NCBI GenBank assembly: GCA_016195585.1
Contig: JACPZJ010000072.1
Coordinates: 1 to 8,188 of the forward strand
Reading direction: 5' to 3'
Length of the DNA: 8,188 nucleotides
From: Nitrospirota bacterium
Lineage (GTDB): Bacteria; Nitrospirota; CAKKRA01; 9FT-COMBO-42-15
A program made the position numbers and the translations under genes. Positions 1 through 4,655 of the stretch are shown here, piece after piece; the stretch's first letter is position 1; every line of letters begins with the position of its first letter. A model generated the notes under the pieces. That model had not been told where the DNA came from, searched no databases, and worked only from the letters and a program-made list of their open reading frames with translations.

Positions 1-310
1 GCAGGTTCACTGCATTGGCGCCAATAGAATGAAGCCTTTGAAATAGCCAGCCAAAGGGGATATTGTTCGCAATATTCTGGACGCTGACAAAGGCATCCTT
101 TGGTGTCGGGATGTAATACATCATTAAAAAGACGCCTGTGCCTATTTGAAGCAGAAAACCGAGGAAGGAGAGGCCTCCAAAGCAATATAACCAGTTAATC
201 TCCTTGTGCACCCATTTCTCTGTAAGATTTTCCCTTATCCATTCCCGCGCATCGTATCTCTCATCAAACCAGTCAAGTATCTTTTTGTTGACGCCCTTTA
301 TCAGCTCCAT
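1..310 (-). CDS. Cytochrome b (b/b6 type), N-terminal part, cut by window edge
   Basis: This is the beginning of the membrane cytochrome b of a Rieske/cytochrome b (bc or b6f) complex, which carries quinol oxidation and the two b hemes. The ATG at 310 is preceded by GGAGG at good spacing. The 103 visible codons give an amphipathic N-terminus (KKILDWFDERYDAREW), then a first membrane helix (FGGLSFLGFLLQIGTGVFLM), then the diagnostic WLFQRLHSIGANA segment, whose His is the expected first heme b ligand. The DWFDERYDAREW stretch resembles b6-type proteins more than mitochondrial cytochrome b. It lies 15 bases after the Rieske stop, as expected for a Rieske-cytochrome b operon. The reading frame is open to base 1 and continues outside the window, so whether it is a short b6 or a full-length b cannot be told. 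Confidence 0.93.
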   Translation of the reverse strand, partial: MELIKGVNKKILDWFDERYDAREWIRENLTEKWVHKEINWLYCFGGLSFLGFLLQIGTGVFLMMYYIPTPKDAFVSVQNIANNIPFGWLFQRLHSIGANAVNL

Positions 311-325
311 CTTAAACCTCCGGTT

Positions 326-766
326 TTACCCCACAACAATCTTAGTAGCCGTCTCCACAATCGCTATCTGCGGAAGCGGCTTTGGAGGCGGCCCTGAGAG
401 AACCTTGCCTGCTGCATCAAACCTCCCTGCATGACATGGGCATAAAAACTCACCCTTATCCTCCTGCCACCTTACAATGCATCCGAGATGGGTGCATACT
501 GCGGACAGCGCTGTAAAACCTGTCTTTGTCTGGATAATAACAGCCGGGTTTCCTTTATAGGTAAAAAACCTTGCCTTGCCTAAAGGTATCTCGTCCTTTC
601 CTATCTCTACCTTCTCAACCGCCTCCAGCCTCGCAAGCGGAGAGAGATAGCGTATTATCGGATAGGCCACAGCGCCACAGGTTACACCAATAATCGAAAA
701 AAAGAGTAGTTTTAGAAATCCCCTTTTGCCTTCATCAGTACTGCCTTTTTCAAATACATTAGCCAT
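326..766 (-). CDS. Rieske 2Fe-2S protein of a bc-type complex
   Basis: This 146-residue Rieske iron-sulfur protein passes electrons from quinol bound at cytochrome b to a c-type cytochrome on the outer face of the membrane. Both cluster-binding boxes are intact: CTHLGC (residues 91-96) and CPCHAGRFD (109-117). They supply two Cys and two His ligands plus the disulfide pair C96/C111. The GPPPKPLP proline loop follows at 125-132. The N-terminus has KRGFLK followed by one hydrophobic anchor (about residues 18-40), the usual Tat-like uncleaved anchor, with KR instead of a strict RR. The ATG lies 3 bases after the stop of the multiheme cytochrome gene, with AAGGTG as ribosome site, so translation is probably coupled. 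Cytochrome b follows directly. Length is typical of the short bacterial b6f-like form. Confidence 0.95.
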   Translation of the reverse strand: MANVFEKGSTDEGKRGFLKLLFFSIIGVTCGAVAYPIIRYLSPLARLEAVEKVEIGKDEIPLGKARFFTYKGNPAVIIQTKTGFTALSAVCTHLGCIVRWQEDKGEFLCPCHAGRFDAAGKVLSGPPPKPLPQIAIVETATKIVVG

Positions 767-769
767 AGC

Positions 770-1930
770 TCACCTTGACGCCTTTTCATCCTTACCCATC
801 TCAATATTTATATCAGTCTGCTGAATAATCTCAGGGTTGTATTGATAAAAGGCCTGCGCTGTTACAGTAACCGATACATCCTGCGGGATATAAAAAATAA
901 ACTCTTCTCTCCTCGTTTCCCTCGGGGCGATCCTGTTATCGCCTGCTATTGCTGATCTGTTGCACATGGCATCGCTGTCCTTTGTAAATTCCATGCCGCC
1001 TGCGCCAATAAGCGTCTTTTTATATATCCTCTGATCCTTGAGCATCTGCCCTGTTGCAGTCTTCACTGTAACATCAAGGACCATCCTCCTTGAAGGCGTC
1101 CCTGTTGGCACCATATGCCCAGAGCCTGCATTTGTTACATCCACTGAGACCCTCATCTTATCAGGGTATCTCTTTATCTCCTTTACCTCCACCTTTATTG
1201 CCTTTTTCACCTGATCAATGGAATGGCCGCCCTGGATATTATGGTCATTAATAAACTTCACACTGCTTTTTTTGATCTCCTGTGCAACTATCGCGCCTTC
1301 CCTTCGCGGCATGTGGCAGTTCTGGCAGTGCGTCCCTTCTTTTGCATAGGGCCCTGCCTTCCACTCTGAATAGGTGCCCATGATTGTGACATTATTCTGA
1401 TCAGTAAAATCATGGCATGCGCCGCACAGATCTGAGGTCTCAAAGAGCTTCAGGTACCTCGTCTTGTGCACAGGCGAGGAGAGTCCCTTTAGCGGCCCAT
1501 TTTTTACAAGTCCGGGCTCAAGCTTAAAGGGATTTTCCCTGTTCTTTAAATCAAGCGCTGTAACTGAATGGCAAAAGTCGCAGGTAATGCCCTCTTTTGT
1601 TATATCCTGTTTTAAGTCGTAATCCTTGTTCCAGAATGTGATGGGCGCATGGCATTTGATGCACAATGCCTTTGTCTCGCCATTGGAGTTTTTAAAGGCA
1701 ATGAGATTAGCTGTCTGAAATATGGGATCTTCAATTGACATGGCGTGGAGGGAATTTTTCCACATATTATATATCTCCACATGGCATTCACCGCATACCT
1801 TTGCGCTTGTAAATGTGCTCTTTTCAATCTTTGGCAGATCCTTCTTTGATGCCTCCTTTTGCGAAGCCGCATCAGAAGATAATAGCATCAGCCCTGTTAA
1901 AAGAAGGAAGAGGGTCTTCCATGTCTTCAT
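770..1930 (-). CDS. Secreted pentaheme c-type cytochrome with C-terminal beta domain
   Basis: This 386-residue exported multiheme cytochrome probably accepts or donates electrons at the periplasmic side of the Rieske/cytochrome b complex encoded after it. Residues 1-22 form a signal peptide (KTWKTLFLLLTGLMLL core). Five CxxCH heme sites are visible: CGECH 46-50, CIKCH 90-94, CDFCH 117-121, CGACH 169-173 and CQNCH 202-206. Extra histidines (H230, H236 in DHNIQGGH) could be distal ligands. Residues about 245-380 contain no heme site and look beta-rich; the NAGSGHMVPTGTPSRRM stretch is typical of the domain after the hemes in cytochrome c554-like multiheme proteins. No membrane anchor is seen. 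ATG 1930 has GGAGG seven bases upstream and is the first gene after the promoter at 2009-2038. The substrate cannot be assigned; a nitrogen- or sulfur-cycle role is possible but unsupported. Confidence 0.9.
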   Translation of the reverse strand: MKTWKTLFLLLTGLMLLSSDAASQKEASKKDLPKIEKSTFTSAKVCGECHVEIYNMWKNSLHAMSIEDPIFQTANLIAFKNSNGETKALCIKCHAPITFWNKDYDLKQDITKEGITCDFCHSVTALDLKNRENPFKLEPGLVKNGPLKGLSSPVHKTRYLKLFETSDLCGACHDFTDQNNVTIMGTYSEWKAGPYAKEGTHCQNCHMPRREGAIVAQEIKKSSVKFINDHNIQGGHSIDQVKKAIKVEVKEIKRYPDKMRVSVDVTNAGSGHMVPTGTPSRRMVLDVTVKTATGQMLKDQRIYKKTLIGAGGMEFTKDSDAMCNRSAIAGDNRIAPRETRREEFIFYIPQDVSVTVTAQAFYQYNPEIIQQTDINIEMGKDEKASR

Positions 1931-2008
1931 CTTTGCCTCCAGCCTTAATTCAAAATCTTCACGGTAAGAAAAATTAGATTGGAATTTTCTGAAGCCTTTT
2001 ATATGCTA

Positions 2009-2038
2009 ATTATAATCCTTAATAAAATTAAATGTCAA
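2009..2038 (-). promoter_or_regulatory. Sigma-70-type promoter for the cytochrome/Rieske/cytochrome b unit
   Basis: Read on the minus strand, a perfect TTGACA (2038-2033) is followed after 18 bases by a perfect TATAAT (2014-2009) in an AT-rich setting. Transcription would start near 2002, giving an untranslated leader of roughly 70 bases before the ATG at 1930. The site sits in a 240-base gene-free spacer, which makes a chance match less likely. No activator site or operator is recognisable nearby. It would let the pentaheme cytochrome, Rieske and cytochrome b genes be expressed separately from the eight-gene unit upstream. Confidence 0.72.
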
Positions 2039-2050
2039 AAGCTTTTTAAA

Positions 2051-2113
2051 ATACCTAAGAAGGAGGCCTTTTTGGGGAGAAGGTCATATATGGGAAAGGC
2101 CTCCTTTAGGTAT
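2051..2113. repeat. Long inverted repeat, possible terminator of the upstream unit
   Basis: Arms 2051-2071 (starting ATACCTAAG, ending GGCCTTT) and 2095-2113 (AAAGGCC...AGGTAT) are near-perfect inverted copies, with two extra bases in the left arm and a loop of about 23 bases. It lies after the stop of the monoheme cytochrome gene (2171) and just upstream of the promoter at 2038. In minus-strand RNA the hairpin is followed by a short U-containing run (AUUUUAAAAAG), a weak tail for an intrinsic terminator. It could be a terminator, a mobile palindromic repeat, or both. Its symmetry means it could act on either strand. Confidence 0.6.
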
Positions 2114-2115
2114 AA

Positions 2116-2159
2116 ACCTGCCTGCAGGGCAAACAGCCGTTTGCCCCTACAAGGCAGGT
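2116..2159. repeat. Nested palindromic repeat (GTAGGGGCAAAC type)
   Basis: The outer arms ACCTGCCT (2116-2123) and AGGCAGGT (2152-2159) enclose an inner perfect hairpin, GGGCAAAC (2127-2134) and GTTTGCCC (2139-2146), with a 4-base loop. The minus strand reads TTGTAGGGGCAAACGGC, which resembles a short repeat dispersed in many environmental bacterial genomes; that likeness is from memory and not searched. With the adjacent inverted repeat it fills most of the spacer between the two transcription units. It could strengthen termination after the gene ending at 2171. Confidence 0.6.
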
Positions 2160-2170
2160 AGCTGTTATTT

Positions 2171-2548
2171 CTATTTTTTGGAAAATGTCCTTATATATGC
2201 AATAACATCCTGTCTCTCTTGCTCGCTTAATGAGCTGGCAAAACCCATCATTGCAGTGCCCTTTACACCGTCAGAGATTAATTTAAAAAGCTCATCATCA
2301 GACTTATTCATCTTTGCCTTATCTGTAAAATCTGCTGCCTTTGGATTCAGGCTGGCGCCTGCAGGGCCGTCGCCCTTTCCTGCTGCCCCATGGCACAAAC
2401 CGCACCTTGCATCATAAATCTTTTTGCCTGCCTCTGCGTTCCCCTTTTCTGATGCTGATGACTTTGTGATATAGGCTCCGAAAAAGATAATCAGAAATAG
2501 AATCACAATCATTAAAAATATAAATTTACTCCTTGGCTCTTGTTGCAT
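2171..2548 (-). CDS. Membrane-anchored monoheme cytochrome c (class I)
   Basis: This 125-residue cytochrome c is likely an electron carrier between the membrane complex and a periplasmic or terminal acceptor. Residues 9-28 form one hydrophobic segment (FIFLMIVILFLIIFFGAYIT) serving as signal anchor; no clear cleavage site follows, so it is probably membrane tethered. The heme site is CGLCH at 49-53, inside the class I context GKKIYDARCGLCHGAAGKGDG. The sixth ligand is probably M100 or M101 in GTAMMGFA. The C-terminal helix SEQERQDVIAYIRTF is characteristic of cbb3/c6-like small cytochromes. ATG 2548 has AGGAGGGG upstream. It is the last gene of the upstream unit, 44 bases after the PH-like gene, and is followed by inverted repeats. 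Confidence 0.92.
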   Translation of the reverse strand: MQQEPRSKFIFLMIVILFLIIFFGAYITKSSASEKGNAEAGKKIYDARCGLCHGAAGKGDGPAGASLNPKAADFTDKAKMNKSDDELFKLISDGVKGTAMMGFASSLSEQERQDVIAYIRTFSKK

Positions 2549-2592
2549 CTTACCCCTCCTAATAATAAGTTAATAATTATTCCCTCTTCTAT

Positions 2593-2931
2593 TCAGGCAC
2601 TCACTAATGCCTGGTAAAATTCCTTCAACTCCTCTTTATTTACAAACTCAAAAAAGACATCCACATTCCTTCCCCTCTCCTTGTAGCTTACAATAAGCCT
2701 CGGCAGGCTAAAAAAAGGGATCCCCCTCGCAGTCCTGCTAAAAACAATATTTGCAAGGGGGATTGAGGAAAAGGATGTTTGGGATGATAGCGATATCTTC
2801 TTCATTAACGAAATCCTGTTTGTAATAATCCTTTCATTTGTAAGATATATCTCGCCGCCGGCAATCCTGCGCTCCCTGATTATCTCTTCGCCGTTTTTTA
2901 AGATGTTATTTATCTCTTCTTTTTTTTCCAT
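2593..2931 (-). CDS. Small PH-domain-like cytoplasmic protein
   Basis: This 112-residue protein has no signal peptide or membrane helix. Residues about 25-110 show the pattern of a bacterial pleckstrin-homology-like fold: GGEIYLTNERIITNRIS (strand-turn-strand), an IPLANIVFSRTARG segment, RLIVSYKERGRNVDVFFEF strands, and a closing helix, NKEELKEFYQAL. Such domains act as membrane or protein adaptors; no enzyme activity is suggested. Its ATG at 2931 overlaps the end of the upstream gene by 26 bases and is preceded by GAGG, so the two are translationally linked. In this respiratory operon it may be an assembly or localisation factor, which is inference. The fold call rests on sequence pattern only. 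Confidence 0.72.
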   Translation of the reverse strand: MEKKEEINNILKNGEEIIRERRIAGGEIYLTNERIITNRISLMKKISLSSQTSFSSIPLANIVFSRTARGIPFFSLPRLIVSYKERGRNVDVFFEFVNKEELKEFYQALVSA

Positions 2932-3343
2932 GTTCCTCTGCCTTCTCTTCCCATTCCATTAATATGCTTTTCCCTTCAAAGGTCATTGCTTCATCGCCAA
3001 AGTAGTCCCACACCTGACCATGCCCTGCCCTCTTTTTCCACTTATAGCTCTTCATTGGATGGGTCCAGCTCTTATAGCGCTGTCCTTCATACAGAAAATC
3101 CAGCGAATAGGGCTTTTGCGCAACCACATGGGCTGCCTTTATCATTGGCTTGAATCTCTTTCCCCCTCCGGCCACTATCAGCAGAAAGAGCATCCAGATA
3201 AGGAAGACTACAGGAAATACATACTCCTGATAGCCTTTGCCGAGTTTGAACATTATGGCTGCCGCAATAAAGGTAATTATCAGTGTTATGATTGCCCTTC
3301 CTGCAAATCTGAATTTTTTTTGTTCGTGGCTGCGCCCTTCCAT
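2906..3343 (-). CDS. Small two-helix membrane protein of unknown function
   Basis: I do not recognise this 145-residue protein. Its N-terminus is basic (EQKKFRFAGR). Two hydrophobic helices follow, at about 17-34 (AIITLIITFIAAAIMF) and 41-59 (YVFPVVFLIWMLFLLIVAG). A polar, aromatic and lysine-rich tail of about 85 residues (SWTHPMKSYKWKKRAGHGQVW) comes next. By the positive-inside rule the N-terminus and the tail are both cytoplasmic. No cysteines or heme or metal motifs are seen. ATG 3343 starts 4 bases after the preceding stop with GAGG upstream, and its end overlaps the PH-like gene by 26 bases. That tight packing indicates a real gene, perhaps a small accessory or assembly subunit. Confidence 0.8.
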   Translation of the reverse strand: MEGRSHEQKKFRFAGRAIITLIITFIAAAIMFKLGKGYQEYVFPVVFLIWMLFLLIVAGGGKRFKPMIKAAHVVAQKPYSLDFLYEGQRYKSWTHPMKSYKWKKRAGHGQVWDYFGDEAMTFEGKSILMEWEEKAEEHGKKRRDK

Positions 3344-3347
3344 TTTT

Positions 3348-4031
3348 TTACCTCAAGAATGAGACAACAACATAGGATGCCTTGTATATGCCAATTGTAA
3401 ATATTGTATAGCTGATAATTACAAGGCCGTTGAATATGTAATAACCCCTTACATCCTCCTCTGTCTCAACAAAGAGCTTTAAGAGCAGCGCAAGGCCAAG
3501 GATTTGCGAGCCTGCAAAGAGCCACAGATTATATGAGCTGTATAAAAATCCTGTTGTGCCTGTAAGCATCATATAAACAACCTTTGGCGCAGTCATAAGC
3601 AAAGAGAGCGCAAAGGCAAGCACTGCCATTATATCCCTTGTCATTACAAAATTCATAAGCCATATATCTGAGCCGATGCGAAAATTAAAGGTTGAAAAGA
3701 GATTCAGAAAATATGGCCTCAATAAATGAAATGCGATTGCCTGCGTAAAAAGCATCCATGCAATCAGTGTAAACATCCAGTGCAGCCCCCAGATAGATAA
3801 CTCCTGCAAGGAGGAGTAGAGGTTTGTTACATTAAGATAACGTGGAAAATCCTCCACACCATTTGCAGCAGAGGCCGTGCCTGCAAAAATCAATACTATA
3901 TATGTCATTCCTGCGAAGGCAGGAATCCAGGATTTTCTGGATTCCGCATCAAGTGCGGAATGACAGAATAGATTCCCGCGGGAGTTTGTACCTATAAAAA
4001 ATATTTTTTTTATCTTATCCTGCATCTTCAT
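3348..4031 (-). CDS. 4-TM membrane protein (third paralog), signal peptide interrupted by a repeat
   Basis: This member of an uncharacterised 4-helix membrane family occurs three times in this operon (compare 6350-7426 and 7443-7991). Counting from the longest possible ATG (4043), the mature region begins near AANGVEDF at 60-66. Membrane helices lie near 86-108, 127-150, 172-191 and 203-226. Shared signatures are HLLRPY (106-111), IGSDIW (123-128), TRDIMAVLAFA (135-145), ILGLALLLKL (181-190) and IFNGLVII (203-210). ATG 4031 is preferred, having GGAG four bases upstream; it overlaps the previous gene by 17 bases. Residues 27-47 are encoded entirely by a 63-base palindromic repeat, in frame, so the secretion signal is now partly repeat-derived (SWIPAFAGMT joined to YIVLIFAGTASA). 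The role is probably membrane docking or electron transfer; the conserved His and Arg-Asp are candidate functional residues. Confidence 0.85.
   Translation of the reverse strand: MKMQDKIKKIFFIGTNSRGNLFCHSALDAESRKSWIPAFAGMTYIVLIFAGTASAANGVEDFPRYLNVTNLYSSLQELSIWGLHWMFTLIAWMLFTQAIAFHLLRPYFLNLFSTFNFRIGSDIWLMNFVMTRDIMAVLAFALSLLMTAPKVVYMMLTGTTGFLYSSYNLWLFAGSQILGLALLLKLFVETEEDVRGYYIFNGLVIISYTIFTIGIYKASYVVVSFLR
3903..3965. repeat. 63-base triple-hairpin palindromic repeat inside a coding region
   Basis: Terminal inverted copies TGTCATTCC (3903-3911) and GGAATGACA (3957-3965) bound three successive stem-loops. These are ATTCCTGC/GCAGGAAT (3907-3914 with 3919-3926), AATCCAG/CTGGATT (3924-3930 with 3937-3943) and ATTCCGCA/TGCGGAAT (3941-3948 with 3954-3961). 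This resembles a dispersed repeat common in environmental bacterial genomes, whose spurious translation often reads CHSALDAESRKSWIPAFAGMT; here that peptide lies in a real gene. The length is exactly 21 codons, so the frame is preserved. A nearby 10-base palindrome TCCCGCGGGA (3974-3983) may be a second remnant. Confidence 0.9.
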
Positions 4032-4560
4032 CATACTCCACATTGGCTGCCATTAATCTCAGACGGGTTGTTATACCCCACCCTGTCTCGGCATCAAACC
4101 TGTTTGCGCACTTTAAGCACTCTATCTCCCTTCCATCAAAGCTGAAGGTCACATTACCGCATATCGGGCAATATCTATAGTAACCCCTTACAGCCTTCTT
4201 ACCTGTATTGTCCTTAACCTTTACCACTAAGTAGCTCTCACTTACAGCGCGGTCTCCGACAAAATCCGACTCCCATACATCCTCTGCATCAAGGTATCTA
4301 ATTGGCTTTGATAGATCCTCGTTCCCGTCTGTCCTTGTATAAACAGTGTATTTGATTCCTGACTTTCTCCTAAAGAAAGACGCCTCAATCGGCTCATTCA
4401 ATACCTTAGACCTGTATGCAATCCCCAGAGACAGGGCAGAGAGCAGGCTGCCGATGATAGTCAGGCCTCCGAGGATAAAGCCCCTCCTGTCGGTCTTAAA
4501 GTCATTAATCATCTCTTTTATTGCGTCCTGAACATATTCAGAACTTCCAAGCTTGCTCAT
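4015..4560 (-). CDS. Rieske-like membrane-anchored protein with a four-cysteine site
   Basis: This 181-residue protein has a cytoplasmic N-terminus containing DRRGFILGG (24-32, Tat-like) and one hydrophobic anchor (about 28-48). An exported domain follows, ending in CPIC (131-134) and CLKC (148-151), 13 residues apart. The second box reads CLKCANRFDAETG, which lines up with CPCHAGRFDAAGK of the true Rieske at 326-766, with Cys in place of the ligand His. The anchor region also matches (RRGFILGGLTIIG against KRGFLKLLFFSIIG). A four-Cys site could hold zinc, rubredoxin-type iron, or an all-Cys cluster. The CxxC...CxxC...RF pattern also recalls the DUF2318 Fe-S family. ATG 4560 has AGGAGGG ten bases upstream. 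It follows the flavoprotein after a repeat-filled gap and overlaps the next gene. Metal and redox role are unproven. Confidence 0.8.
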   Translation of the reverse strand: MSKLGSSEYVQDAIKEMINDFKTDRRGFILGGLTIIGSLLSALSLGIAYRSKVLNEPIEASFFRRKSGIKYTVYTRTDGNEDLSKPIRYLDAEDVWESDFVGDRAVSESYLVVKVKDNTGKKAVRGYYRYCPICGNVTFSFDGREIECLKCANRFDAETGWGITTRLRLMAANVEYDEDAG

Positions 4561-4603
4561 TTATTGAAACCCTCCTATAACCCCCTCAATATCCTCTCCC
4601 TTT

Positions 4604-4655
4604 AACCCCTCTGTATCCCCCCTTAGTAATGGGGGAACTAAAAGGGGGGTGGGGG
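4604..4655. repeat. C/G-rich palindromic repeat between two operon genes
   Basis: CCCCCCTTAGT (4617-4627) pairs with ACTAAAAGGGGGG (4637-4649) with two unpaired bases, and outer AACCCC/GGGGTT flanks extend the symmetry. It occupies most of the 95-base gap between the flavoprotein stop (4656-4658) and the Rieske-like start (4560), the only long gap inside the upstream unit. The minus-strand RNA hairpin lacks a proper U tract, so it is more likely a dispersed repeat with a possible effect on mRNA stability or partial read-through than a terminator. Confidence 0.6.

Noticed and set aside
1612..1872. 86-codon minus-strand frame inside the pentaheme cytochrome gene
   Set aside because: It is an alternative frame of a gene whose signal peptide and heme sites are read in the other frame; the Arg/Cys-rich translation is an artefact.
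2595..2614. Hairpin CAGGCA...TGCCTG at the end of the PH-like gene
   Set aside because: It is within the coding sequence, has no following U run, and the next gene starts 44 bases later with its own ribosome site, so it is not a convincing terminator.
3020..3400. 126-codon open frame on the plus strand
   Set aside because: It is antisense to the 2-TM protein and the start of the next gene region, with no ribosome site and a composition of a shadow frame.
3903..3965. Repeat as an intrinsic terminator
   Set aside because: It is inside an open reading frame near the gene start, keeps the frame, and lacks a U tract; a dispersed palindromic element explains it better.
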